Assembly: GCA_017993715.1 (NCBI GenBank)
Contig: JAGOME010000049.1
Location: forward strand, 1-34,221
Length of the DNA: 34,221 nucleotides
DNA from: Phycicoccus sp.
GTDB taxonomy: Bacteria > Actinomycetota > Actinomycetes > Actinomycetales > Dermatophilaceae
Direction: 5' to 3'
Positions within the stretch are counted from its first letter, which is position 1. Every line of letters begins with the position of its first letter. Shown here in pieces: positions 1-7,227 of this stretch. Made by a program: the position numbers and the translations under genes. The notes below the pieces were generated by a model, which saw only the letters and a list, made by a program, of their open reading frames with translations, had not been told where the DNA came from and made no database searches.

Positions 1-172
1 GCCCCCGCACTCTGCGCCAGCACCCCGCAGGCACCCGTGGCCGGCCCGCGCCCCCCGACCTCGCCTGCCCCTGCACCCGCCATCTGGCCCCGCCTGCAGC
101 CGCGCCCCCCGACCTCGCCCGCGACTGCCCCCCGCACCCCGCGCTGCGCCTGACCTAAGGCATCGGTTACCG
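1..172. repeat. C-rich imperfect repeat region, no gene
   Basis: This stretch is extremely C-rich on the plus strand. The phrase CGCGCCCCCCGACCTCGCC occurs near 48-66 and again near 102-120, about 54 bp apart, within an irregular run of CCCCGCACC-like words. I see no supported reading frame. It could be the edge of a low-complexity coding region that begins before the window, or non-coding repeat DNA; the sequence here does not decide. Confidence 0.4.
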
Positions 173-229
173 CCTAGTAGTTGGGGTCCAGGCCCCGCCT
201 ACCAAGGGGTAACCGCTGCCGTAGGCGGT
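164..229 (-). repeat. small dyad element, left copy
   Basis: Positions 173-220 match the reverse complement of 1554-1601 at 45 of 48 positions by eye, and similarity continues less perfectly to 229 (versus 1545). The element has its own inverted ends: CGGTTACC at 164-171 pairs with GGTAACCG at 208-215. Two opposite copies therefore bracket the gene at 304-1290. It resembles a REP or MITE-like non-coding element; no known family is recognised. Confidence 0.7.
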
Positions 230-303
230 CGTCCACAGGTGAGCAAGGGTGCGGGGAATGATCCACAGATCTCTCGGCCAGGCAGTGTTGCAAGGGCCTG
301 CAC

Positions 304-1290
304 GTGAGGCTGCTGGACATGGAGAGTCTTCCCCCTGCCGCCCGCCAAGCTCTTGCAGCCCAGGACGGGGTGATCGCCGGGCGGCAACTCATCCAGGCCG
401 GGGTGTCACCCGACGCTATCCGCTGGAATGCCGGACGCCATTGGCGCGTCCTGCTCCCCAGCATCTACCTCATCAGCCGCCAGGATCCGCGAGAGCGCCA
501 ACGCCAGATTGCCGCCCTGCTCTGGGCAGGTCCCGACAGCGCCCTGGCCGGGAGCACCGCTGCCGCCGCCTACGGGATCGAGGCTGCGGTCGGCGATGGC
601 CGCGTCCAGGTCGTCGTGCCGAGAAACCGTTCCAGTCGAGAACGTGCATTCGTGCGCGTGCGCCGCGCGGCGCTCATGGACCCCGACGTTGTGGTTCGAG
701 GTCCGCTGCGGCTGTCGTCACGGGCTCGCGCCTGCCTCGACGCCTGCCTTGAGACCCGCAGCCCCCGCGTCCGCGAAGCGGTCATCATCGAGGCGGTCCA
801 GAAGCAGATCGCAACCCTCGATGCACTTACCGAGTGGTGCGAGCGGCTGCGCCCCCGCGATGCCGTGCTGATGCGTCCTGGCCTGGCCGCAGCACGTCAG
901 GGCAGCTGGTCCGCGCCCGAGGCCCGGATGCTCGAGCTGTTGCAGGCACACTCCTGGGCCGTCGACATCTGGTGCAACCCGCAGCTCACGGATGCTCGCG
1001 GCCGCGCCCTGACCAGTCCAGACCTCTGGGTCGACGACGTGGCACTGGCCATCATGGTGCACTCACACCGCTTCCACTCCCAGGGCGAGGACTGGGATCG
1101 CACGGTGGAGGCTGACGACCGCCTCCGGGCCGAGGGCATTGAGGTCGTCGGCCTCACCCCACGCCGAATCAGCGATGCCCCGGCTGACGTCACCAGCCGT
1201 GTCCTCTCGGCCTACGCCCGAGCCCGGAGCAGGCCACGACCCCACGTGATCGCCGTGGCGCGCACGGGATCCGGCACGCGTAGCGCCTGA
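304..1290 (+). CDS. AbiEi/DUF559-like protein
   Basis: This 328-residue protein has the layout common in actinobacteria. An N-terminal AbiEi-antitoxin-like winged-helix region (about 10-60; 'GVIAGRQLIQAGVSPDAIRW', then 'WRVLLPSIYLI') is followed by a middle region and a C-terminal DUF559/Vsr-like nuclease fold (about 215-290). In that last domain the usual acidic 'E-[IV]-D' strand reads 'AIMVHSHRFHS', so catalytic acids appear replaced and nuclease activity is doubtful. GTG at 304 is the longest start; ATG at 319 is an in-frame alternative. No toxin gene lies beside it, so a toxin-antitoxin role is not shown. Inverted copies of a small repeat element flank it, which hints that gene and repeats may move or recombine together. 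Confidence 0.75.
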   Translation: MRLLDMESLPPAARQALAAQDGVIAGRQLIQAGVSPDAIRWNAGRHWRVLLPSIYLISRQDPRERQRQIAALLWAGPDSALAGSTAAAAYGIEAAVGDGRVQVVVPRNRSSRERAFVRVRRAALMDPDVVVRGPLRLSSRARACLDACLETRSPRVREAVIIEAVQKQIATLDALTEWCERLRPRDAVLMRPGLAAARQGSWSAPEARMLELLQAHSWAVDIWCNPQLTDARGRALTSPDLWVDDVALAIMVHSHRFHSQGEDWDRTVEADDRLRAEGIEVVGLTPRRISDAPADVTSRVLSAYARARSRPRPHVIAVARTGSGTRSA

Positions 1291-1432
1291 CCGGTGGCCC
1301 CGCCCAACGGCGACATATGGGCGCTATGAGCAGCACAGGAGCGGGCGACCGCGCCTGCCCACGGGGGCTAGCCGGCACATGCTCATGAGTGTGCGGCGTT
1401 CACCGCGGGAGGTGCGCAGAGGACCACCGCTT

Positions 1433-1551
1433 ATGGCAGCGGTTACGTGCCGGGTGGTGCATTGAGCCCAGCGGGTCCGGGTCCCACCCCGATGGCAGCA
1501 CTTCCATACCGGGTGGTGCATTGAGCCCTGCGGGTCCGGGTCCCACCGCCA
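1433..1551 (+). repeat. 59-60 bp tandem repeat, two copies plus a partial
   Basis: A unit starting ATGGCAGC begins at 1433, 1492 and 1552. The first two copies share the internal stretches CCGGGTGGTGCATTGAGCCC and GCGGGTCCGGGTCCCACC with few changes. The third start runs directly into the right-hand dyad element. The tandem units and the dyad element thus share the same head (GGCAGCGGTTAC), which suggests related repeats or a duplication during insertion. Confidence 0.75.
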
Positions 1552-1615
1552 ATGGCAGCGGTTACCCCTTGGTAAACGGGGCCTGGACCCCGACTACTAG
1601 GGGGTAGCCGCTGCC
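1545..1615 (+). repeat. small dyad element, right copy
   Basis: This is the inverted partner of the copy at 164-229. Its ends pair with each other: GGCAGCGGTTACCCC at 1554-1568 faces GGGGTAGCCGCTGCC at 1601-1615, with one mismatch. A single-stranded form would fold into a long hairpin. The rest of the 1291-1738 gap shows no supported gene. Confidence 0.7.
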
Positions 1616-1738
1616 GTAGACCTCCCGCAGGTCGATCCCGGGCCCAGCGGGGCACCACGCCGCCTGCGCGTGAAGCTCGCGAGCAGGGACAGTGCTCTGC
1701 CGTCTGACTCACCACCTGACCAAGGGCCAAAGGCACGT

Positions 1739-2395
1739 CTAACCGGATGAACCAGCCGGTGCACCTGCGGGCGGATCAACAGGAGGATCAACGGGCCGAT
1801 CAACGAGGGGGCCGGATGTGAAGGCCTGCAGGTCACCCGGAGTGTCCACGTCCCGCGAGATCCGTCCCCCGATCGGGACAGTCACGTGACCCATCGCGAG
1901 CAGCCGCTTGGCCGGGGTGCCGTGAGCCGGTTCGGGGAGAGCCTGGCGCAGAGCGGCGGTGCGATAGGCAGCGAGCAGCGGGTTGGCGTGGCCGTCATCG
2001 TCCACGCCAACTGCCGCCTGCACATCCTCCCCGGCCTCGGCCAGCGCCTTGACGAGGACGGGCAGGGCCGCGGCGGCATATGGCATATCCCCGGCAACCA
2101 CCACGGTCATATCTGTTGTGCTACAAGCAGAACCGGCCAGAATGCCGGCCGATGGGCCCCCACCCGGCGGCTCCTCACGAACCCATTCGACCGCGGCGCG
2201 GGTGAGATCTCGCCGGGGCCCGACGAGCACGACGCGCCAGGTGGCGGGCAGCGCGTCCACTAAGCGGTCGAGCACGGTGGTGCCGGCCAAGAGCGCGCCG
2301 AGCTTGTCGCTACCGAACCGTCGTGACTCGCCGCCGGCCAGCACGACGACAGTGACCTCGCCAGGTGGTGATGGGTCGACGAATCGTGGGGCCAT
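1739..2395 (-). CDS. MobA-like molybdenum cofactor nucleotidyltransferase
   Basis: This 218-residue NTP-transferase begins with 'VVVLAGGESRRFGSDKL' (about 16-32), the GGxSRRxGxDK signature of MobA/MocA enzymes that attach GMP or CMP to molybdopterin. 'VAGDMPYAAA' (about 99-108) is the DxP metal/nucleotide-binding step. The C-terminal 20 or so residues are a low-complexity DPPVDPPAGAPAG tail encoded by repeated GGATCAAC-like DNA, and are unlikely to be part of the fold. A molybdenum hydroxylase operon lies 7.5 kb away (9866-13577) and is a plausible client, which is inference. I cannot tell GMP from CMP specificity, so no gene symbol is given. The start is ATG at 2395. Confidence 0.85.
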   Translation of the reverse strand: MAPRFVDPSPPGEVTVVVLAGGESRRFGSDKLGALLAGTTVLDRLVDALPATWRVVLVGPRRDLTRAAVEWVREEPPGGGPSAGILAGSACSTTDMTVVVAGDMPYAAAALPVLVKALAEAGEDVQAAVGVDDDGHANPLLAAYRTAALRQALPEPAHGTPAKRLLAMGHVTVPIGGRISRDVDTPGDLQAFTSGPLVDRPVDPPVDPPAGAPAGSSG

Positions 2396-2412
2396 CGCCT
2401 CAGTCTGCCCTG

Positions 2413-2491
2413 CTCAACTGGTCCAGGCCCGGGGGACGCTTACCTCAACTGGTCCAGTCCCCGGGCCGGCCGCCCACCTCACCTGGCCCAG
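2413..2491. repeat. three spaced 14-bp direct repeats upstream of the MobA-like gene
   Basis: CTCAACTGGTCCAG occurs exactly at 2413-2426 and 2444-2457, and as CTCACCTGGCCCAG at 2478-2491. The start-to-start distances are 31 and 34 bp, about three helical turns. The array begins 18 bp upstream of the MobA-like start (2395, minus strand), so it may be a regulatory array; function is inferred from position only. Confidence 0.5.
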
Positions 2492-2565
2492 GCTCCGACT
2501 GCCGCCCCGCTCCGCTGGGGCAGGGCCTCAACCGACGCGGGGGGCGACTTGGAGCCCCAGTGGTG

Positions 2566-2604
2566 CCAGGGTATTTTCTACATTGTTCCTTGTAAATAAC
2601 CTGG
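2566..2604. promoter_or_regulatory. AT-rich dyad upstream of the DUF2249 gene
   Basis: CCAGG at 2566-2570 and CCTGG at 2600-2604 are the outer arms of an imperfect dyad. TATTTTCTACA on the left mirrors TGTAAATA on the right. It is a sharp AT-rich island in GC-rich DNA and ends just before the ribosome-binding site (GGAGG, 2603-2607) of the DUF2249 start. It probably combines promoter elements with an operator. DUF2249 genes are often under redox or nitrogen-oxide control, but I do not recognise a specific NsrR or FNR/Crp consensus. Confidence 0.5.
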
Positions 2605-2613
2605 AGGCCCGCC

Positions 2614-2907
2614 ATGAGTTCGCCCACCGAGTTGCCCCTCACCCCCGTCAGCCACGAATGCGGGTGCCACGACCACAGCGACGTCTCGCCCGAGCTCGAT
2701 GTGCGCGTCATTCCGCACGCGATCAGGCACGCCACCGTCTTTGGCGCCCTGACCGCGATTCAGCCCGGCCACTCGATGGTCCTGGTCGCCCCGCACGACC
2801 CCAAGCCGCTCCTGGCCCAGATCGCCGACCGCGACGACACCATCTCGGTGACCTACCTCGACCGAGGGCCGGACGCCTGGCGGCTCATGCTCACGCGTGC
2901 CGGCTGA
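2614..2907 (+). CDS. DUF2249 domain protein
   Basis: This 97-residue protein fits the small DUF2249 family. It opens with an acidic and His/Cys-bearing segment 'ECGCHDHSD' (about 14-22), followed by 'LDVRVIPHAIRHATVFGAL', 'PGHSMVLVAPHDPKPLL' and a closing 'YLDRGPDAWRLMLTR', the usual DUF2249 pattern. Members occur with nitrogen-oxide and iron/haem enzymes in many bacteria; the biochemical role is unknown. ATG at 2614 is supported by GGAGG six bases upstream. The gene stands alone, read away from the MobA-like gene, with an AT-rich dyad in front and a strong hairpin behind. The His/Cys N-terminus might bind metal; that is inference. Confidence 0.85.
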   Translation: MSSPTELPLTPVSHECGCHDHSDVSPELDVRVIPHAIRHATVFGALTAIQPGHSMVLVAPHDPKPLLAQIADRDDTISVTYLDRGPDAWRLMLTRAG

Positions 2908-3042
2908 CCGCCCACTCACCACGGCGGCCGTCATGACCAGACCCCAACGCCGCGCCGTCCGCGCGCTGTCCGGGGCGCTCTCAGCCTCCCTGACGCCACG
3001 GGATACCCCCGGCTGACGGCATTCAGGACCCAAAACGTCCAG

Positions 3043-3103
3043 TCGAGATGACGTGACGCGCGGACGAATCATGCGGCTTCGTCCGCGCGTCACGTCATCT
3101 CGA
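3043..3103. terminator. perfect 26-bp stem-loop between convergent genes
   Basis: Arms 3043-3068 and 3078-3103 are exact reverse complements (26 bp) around a 9-nt loop. It sits between the plus-strand DUF2249 gene (ends 2907) and the minus-strand small gene (ends 3114), as expected of a bidirectional terminator. There is no T-tract and the stem is unusually long, so a repeat or recombination element remains possible. The separate palindrome GAAGCGCTTC follows at 3106-3115. Confidence 0.6.
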
Positions 3104-3113
3104 GCGAAGCGCT

Positions 3114-3314
3114 TCACTCCAGGTAAGAGGTTGGGGGGTGCGTGCGCACATACTCCAGGACGTCGGCGTCATCGGTGGTGAAGCGATCAGCCTCCTCACC
3201 GCCGTCGCAGCGACAGAGCGAGACCATCACCGAGCCATCGAGCTCGGCCAGGATCCGCCACGTCCCTCCGGCACCCTCCCAGCGCAGCAGCCGTTCGAGG
3301 TCAGCGGTGCTCAC
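3114..3314 (-). CDS. small hypothetical protein, 66 aa
   Basis: A compact reading frame starts with GTG at 3314, overlapping the cupin stop codon by four bases (GTGA). That overlap supports translation coupled to the cupin. The sequence 'TWRILAELDGSVMVSLCRCDGGEEADRF' suggests a small beta-rich fold, and two Cys (about 34 and 36) lie near the middle. 'LEYVRTHP' near the C-terminus looks helical. I do not recognise the family. Given the coupling it probably works with, or is regulated like, the cupin gene. Confidence 0.6.
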   Translation of the reverse strand: MSTADLERLLRWEGAGGTWRILAELDGSVMVSLCRCDGGEEADRFTTDDADVLEYVRTHPPTSYLE

Positions 3315-3646
3315 GGGAGTGGCTTGGCCACAGTGAGGAGCACAGCGGCATCCTCGATCGCCTCCAACGAATGCCGCCGATCAGGGATGACCAGGTGGTC
3401 CCCCGGCAAGCCCTCCCACGTGTCGTCACCGGCGATGAGCCGCACGCGTCCGCGCAGCACCTGGAGCGTGGCCTCTCCCGGGCTCTCATGCTCCCCCAAC
3501 CCATGCCCAGCCAGGATGGCGATCACGGTCTCGCGCAACGATCTCTCGTGGCCACCATGGATCGTCAGAGCCGCCCGGGCGCTGGACGAGGCCCGGGCCT
3601 CGTCGAGCTGGAGATCCGCGATCTGCGGGAGGGACAGTGAGAGCAC
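3311..3646 (-). CDS. cupin-domain protein
   Basis: GTG at 3646 is chosen as start because AAAGGAGG lies nine bases upstream; longer in-frame starts lack this. The resulting 111-residue protein is a single small cupin. 'HGLGEHESPGEATLQVLRGRVRL' and 'GLPGDHLVIPDRRHSLEAIEDAAVLLTV' are the two cupin motifs, with His at the expected metal-ligand places. Such proteins bind a metal or small ligand and may act as sensors or simple enzymes; nothing here fixes the substrate. It is the first gene of a two-gene unit with the 66-aa protein. The C-terminal 'VLLTVAKPLP' matches short actinobacterial cupins. Confidence 0.75.
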   Translation of the reverse strand: MLSLSLPQIADLQLDEARASSSARAALTIHGGHERSLRETVIAILAGHGLGEHESPGEATLQVLRGRVRLIAGDDTWEGLPGDHLVIPDRRHSLEAIEDAAVLLTVAKPLP

Positions 3647-3728
3647 GGCACATCGCCTCCTTTGGCTCTTGCACCCTAACCGACGCGCACTGGCAGCGCC
3701 CGGGCGTCGCACGTGCCAGCATGGCCCG

Positions 3729-4490
3729 GTGACCGACGAAACTCCTCGAGAGCGCTGGGAGCGCTTCACGCAGTGGCCCCTCATGCTCGGCGCGGTCCTC
3801 TTCGTCGCCGACTACGCCTTGCCGGTTATCGACCCGGGACTGGAGGTCGGCCTGGTCGGGTTCCTCGCGGGGGCTGCCCGCGTGACGTGGGTGCTGTTCG
3901 CCGTCGACTACGGGGTACGCCTGTGGCTTTCTCGCGACCGCCGGACCTTCCTGCGCCGTCACAAACTGGACCTGGCCGCCGTCGCCCTCCCCGCCCTGCG
4001 ACCGCTGCGTCTGCTCACCATGATCACGGTCCTCAATCGCAACGCAGGCCCCCTCCTGCGGGGCAAAGTCACCGCCATCATGGTGGCGGCTGCGAGCTTG
4101 CTCATTCTCCTGTCGAGCATCGCGATCCTCGACGCCGAACGCGGCCGCCAGGGCGCCAACATCGAGACCTTCGGCGACGCCTTGTGGTGGGCCATGGCGA
4201 CCGTGACGACCGTGGGGTATGGCGATCACTACCCCGTGACAACAGAGGGACGCCTCGTCGCCGTCGTCCTCATGCTGACCGGAATCAGTGTTATCGGTGT
4301 GGTGTCCGCGACCTTCGGGTCCTGGCTGACTGAGAGGGTGCATCAGTTGCAGCACCAGGGACGTCCACCCGAGCCGCCCGAGATCCACGCCCTGCATGCC
4401 GAGATCGACCGGCTCCGCGCAGAGCTGCGCTCAGTCCGCAGCGGCGCCGCCTCACTCACCGACGAGCCGCGCCCCGAGCCTGCGCCCTGA
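3729..4490 (+). CDS. voltage-gated-like potassium channel
   Basis: GTG at 3729 gives a 253-residue protein; the reading frame is open further upstream but that part lies over the divergent cupin. Membrane segments occur at about 16-34, 42-65 and 80-105, with an S4-like arginine run ('RPLRLLTMITVLNRN', 91-105). An outer pore helix (113-135) follows, then 'ALWWAMATVTTVGYGDHYP' with the K+ selectivity filter TVGYGD at 161-166, and an inner helix at 175-200. The tail (216-237) is a heptad-like coiled coil that could hold a tetramer together. This is the KvAP/Kch-like single-pore layout. It converges with the FeoC-like gene, whose stop is 26 bp away. Confidence 0.85.
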   Translation: MTDETPRERWERFTQWPLMLGAVLFVADYALPVIDPGLEVGLVGFLAGAARVTWVLFAVDYGVRLWLSRDRRTFLRRHKLDLAAVALPALRPLRLLTMITVLNRNAGPLLRGKVTAIMVAAASLLILLSSIAILDAERGRQGANIETFGDALWWAMATVTTVGYGDHYPVTTEGRLVAVVLMLTGISVIGVVSATFGSWLTERVHQLQHQGRPPEPPEIHALHAEIDRLRAELRSVRSGAASLTDEPRPEPAP

Positions 4491-4516
4491 GCCGGTCCTG
4501 CTCCGCGAACCCGCCG

Positions 4517-4888
4517 TCAGCCTCGGCGCAGGCTCAGCGCCACGAGCACCGGACCGGTCCGCGACCGCCCGGGCGCAGCCGCACCGCAGCCGGGCTCCCC
4601 GGCCGCCGTACCTGACGCGCACGACCCGCACCCTCCGTCCGGGCAGCCCACCGCAAGTTCGCGTGCCTCGATCCGACCGGCTCTCACGAGGTGGTCGACG
4701 GCGGCTGAGACCACGTCGCGAGCCAGCCCGGTGTGTCGCGCGATGTCGTCGAGCGAATGGATGTCGCCCTCGAATGCCGTCAGTACGGCCCTGAGTGGAC
4801 CGCCCGTCCCCGGGGTCGCCGGCACGGATTCGGGCGCGGATTCCGGCGTGGTATCGGCGGATCCTGGCCGGGTCTCCGACGTCGTCAT
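4517..4888 (-). CDS. FeoC-like winged-helix protein
   Basis: ATG at 4888 overlaps the feoB stop by four bases (ATGA), giving a 123-residue protein. After a disordered Pro/Thr/Ser N-terminus (1-40) comes a small winged helix: 'LRAVLTAFEGDIHSLDDIARHTGL' then 'VSAAVDHLVRAGRIEA'. The end carries a Cys cluster, C-x5-C-x2-C-x8-C ('CPDGGCGSCASGTAAGEPGC'). Proteobacterial FeoC has the same winged helix plus Cys region, where an Fe-S cluster or regulation of FeoB is proposed. As third gene of a feoA-feoB-X operon, a FeoC role is the natural reading, though FeoC families are very diverse. Confidence 0.75.
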   Translation of the reverse strand: MTTSETRPGSADTTPESAPESVPATPGTGGPLRAVLTAFEGDIHSLDDIARHTGLARDVVSAAVDHLVRAGRIEARELAVGCPDGGCGSCASGTAAGEPGCGAAAPGRSRTGPVLVALSLRRG

Positions 4889-6927
4889 AGCAGCCGACCC
4901 ACCTGAAAAACCAGGACGGCCAACGTCCACGCGATCACCAGTTGGAGCCCAACTCCGAAGACTGCCCACCGCGTGCCGATCTCGCGTCGCTGCGCGGCAA
5001 GCGTTGCCACACAAGGGGTATAGGCGAGGAGGAACACCATGAATGCCGCCACGGCCGCACCCGGATGTCCGCCAGAGCTCTCGGTGAACGTCTGGAGCAG
5101 CTGCGCTCCCAGCGCCCCGGGTTGCGACGACGACGCCGGCTCGGCCAGGGCATAGGTCTGTGCCCAGGACGAGATGACGGCCTCTTTGGCGACAAAGCCG
5201 ACAAGGAGCGCCGACACTGCTTCCCAGTGGCCGAACCCGGCCAGGTCGAACAGGGGTGACACGGCACGCGCGACCGCGGCATACAGGCTGTCCTGGACCG
5301 ATACCGCGCCGAAGCCGCCCGACCCGGCCCCCGACGGCGTCGACTGCAGCACCCACACAACCATGACGGTGCCCACGATGATCCCAGAAGCGGTGCGCAG
5401 GAACCCCCTGAGCCGCAACCACATGATCGAGACGCTGAGTCGCAGCGTCGGCCGCTGATATGGCGGGAGGTCGATGACGAGCGGGTCTCGCCCGACCATC
5501 CGCCACAGCGTCGATCGCAGCAGCACCCCGACCAGCACGACGAGCAGGATGGACAGGACGTACATGAGGAAGACGACGGTGCCCGCGCGATCCGGGAAGA
5601 ACGTCGTCGCGAGGAGCACATAGACCGTCAGCCGGGCCGTGCACGACGTGAACGGGACCAGGAGAGCGGTCAGCACCCGATGCCGCGCCTGGGGCAGGAT
5701 CCGGGTAGCCGATATCGCTGGGACGTTGCAGCCGAATCCCACGATGAGCGGCAAGAAAGCCCTGCCAGGCAACCCGATCCGACTCATCATGCGGTCCGTG
5801 ACCACAGCGGCCCGGGCCAAATATCCGGAGTCCTCGAGAACCGCCAGCAGCAGGAACATCAGCGCCATCAGTGGCGTGAACGTGAGCACCATGCCAACGC
5901 CGGCGATCAGACCGTTGGCGATGAATCCCTCGATGAGCCCCCCGCCCAGGCCGAGTGCCCCCAGCGCAGAACGTGCCCCGGAGGTCAACGGTCCCGTAAC
6001 GAAGGCATCGAGCACCCCTTGTAAGGGTGCGGCGACCGACGTCGTCAGTTGGAAGACCAGCCACATCACGCCGAGGAAGATCAGCGGGCCCGCGACCGGG
6101 GCAGTCACCCAGCGGTCAATGCGGTCGGACCACGTCTGGCGGGCCTGGGCGTGCTGCGTCACCCCGGCGGCGACGGCATTCTCGATCCAGCTGAACCGCT
6201 CGTCCGCCAGGGCGAGGTCGTCGCCACCCTGACCCGACGCCACGAATGCCGCGTCGGTCCGGCGTGCCGCGACGGGACCGCCAGCGAGAGCGGCTTGGCA
6301 CGCCTGCGCGAGCAGCGCCTGGCCGCGACGACGGCGCGGGTCGAGGGCGACGACGGGGCAGCCGAGGCGCTCGGCGAGGGCCTCGGTGTTGATCTCGATC
6401 CCCCGGCGATCGGCCACGTCGACCATCGTCAGGGCGACGACGACCGGCAGTGAGGTCTCCCGGATTTGGGCGACGAGGTAGAGGTTGCGGGCGAGGTGCG
6501 CCGCCGAAACCGCGACAACCACGACGTCCGGCCGGTCTTGCGAGGGAGCGCGCAGCAGGTCTCGGGTCAGCGCTTCATCCGGACTGAGCGGGTCGAGCGA
6601 GTAGGCACCCGGCAAGTCGACGACCGACACCACGCCATCGCCTCGCCCCGCGATGCAGAGATTCCAGGCACCCCGGCCCACCTCGACCGTCGTGCCCGGC
6701 CAGTTGCCGGTGGTCCGGCGGGCGCCTGTGAGCAGGTTGAAGAGGGTGGACTTTCCGACGTTGGGTGCCCCAGCGAGGGCGACGATGGGGGCCCCGGACG
6801 GCGCTCGCGGGGCACGGCCGTCCTCGTGGCAGGACACGCCTGGCACGGTCGTCAGAGATCCCGGTGAGGCGGCGATCGAGTCGGCCCTGGGGTCACCTCC
6901 CACGGGCTGGTGTGGGTCGGGCGTCAC
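4885..6927 (-). CDS. feoB: ferrous iron transporter FeoB
   Basis: FeoB imports Fe2+ through the inner membrane and carries an N-terminal G-protein domain. In this 680-residue protein G1 is 'GAPNVGKST' (53-61), followed by 'NWPGTT' (75-80), 'DLPG' (104-107) and a TMVD-type G4. The membrane part has two Gate-like regions, with the conserved 'GFGCNVPAISATR' (the pore Cys) and 'CTARLTVY'. The 47 residues before the G domain are disordered and longer than usual. The GTG start at 6927 overlaps the feoA stop (GTGA) and the end overlaps the FeoC-like gene (ATGA), a tight operon. Confidence 0.97.
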   Translation of the reverse strand: MTPDPHQPVGGDPRADSIAASPGSLTTVPGVSCHEDGRAPRAPSGAPIVALAGAPNVGKSTLFNLLTGARRTTGNWPGTTVEVGRGAWNLCIAGRGDGVVSVVDLPGAYSLDPLSPDEALTRDLLRAPSQDRPDVVVVAVSAAHLARNLYLVAQIRETSLPVVVALTMVDVADRRGIEINTEALAERLGCPVVALDPRRRRGQALLAQACQAALAGGPVAARRTDAAFVASGQGGDDLALADERFSWIENAVAAGVTQHAQARQTWSDRIDRWVTAPVAGPLIFLGVMWLVFQLTTSVAAPLQGVLDAFVTGPLTSGARSALGALGLGGGLIEGFIANGLIAGVGMVLTFTPLMALMFLLLAVLEDSGYLARAAVVTDRMMSRIGLPGRAFLPLIVGFGCNVPAISATRILPQARHRVLTALLVPFTSCTARLTVYVLLATTFFPDRAGTVVFLMYVLSILLVVLVGVLLRSTLWRMVGRDPLVIDLPPYQRPTLRLSVSIMWLRLRGFLRTASGIIVGTVMVVWVLQSTPSGAGSGGFGAVSVQDSLYAAVARAVSPLFDLAGFGHWEAVSALLVGFVAKEAVISSWAQTYALAEPASSSQPGALGAQLLQTFTESSGGHPGAAVAAFMVFLLAYTPCVATLAAQRREIGTRWAVFGVGLQLVIAWTLAVLVFQVGRLL

Positions 6928-7154
6928 CGGACCTCCTCGACGCCGATCGCCTCGACGAGGTCATACCCAAGGGCGACGCGCGCTCCGCCGATGTCCAGAA
7001 TCCGCCCACCTCCCGCGGTCCGGCGCAGGGACCGGATCAGCGCGCCGGGGCGCAGCCCGAGCTCGGCCAGGCGGCGGGCGGGAGCCGCGCCTGAATCCAC
7101 GGTGGTGACCAGCAGGCGGGGACCCACCGGCGCCTCGCGCAGGGTGGTCGTCAC
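6924..7154 (-). CDS. feoA: FeoA, small iron-transport partner
   Basis: The GTG at 7154 gives a 76-residue SH3-like FeoA protein starting 'VTTTLREAPVG'. It contains 'RRLAELGLRPGALI', the family's LxxLGLxxG segment, and ends 'GYDLVEAIGVEEV'. Longer upstream reading in this frame runs through the divergent peptidase promoter and is not used. FeoA binds FeoB in the cytoplasm and is needed for uptake in other bacteria. It overlaps feoB by four bases. The 73 bp upstream is shared with the divergent M20 peptidase. I looked for an IdeR/DtxR box there and found no convincing match. Confidence 0.92.
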   Translation of the reverse strand: MTTTLREAPVGPRLLVTTVDSGAAPARRLAELGLRPGALIRSLRRTAGGGRILDIGGARVALGYDLVEAIGVEEVR

Positions 7155-7227
7155 CCCCCCAGCGTACGGCCGACTCAGGGTTACCTTCCTCTCGTTCCGC
7201 AGGGTCGAACGGCGGTACGTTGCGCGT

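Noticed and set aside
1433-1615. A short CRISPR array
   Set aside because: The units are contiguous repeats with no unique spacers, and there are no cas genes in the window.
4517-6064. A 515-codon minus-strand reading frame across feoB
   Set aside because: Only its last 123 codons are real (the FeoC-like gene). The rest reads feoB DNA in a wrong frame and shows no domain.
7177-7190. AGGGTTACCTTCCT upstream of feoA as an iron box
   Set aside because: It matches the IdeR/DtxR consensus in only part of one half and lacks the symmetric partner.
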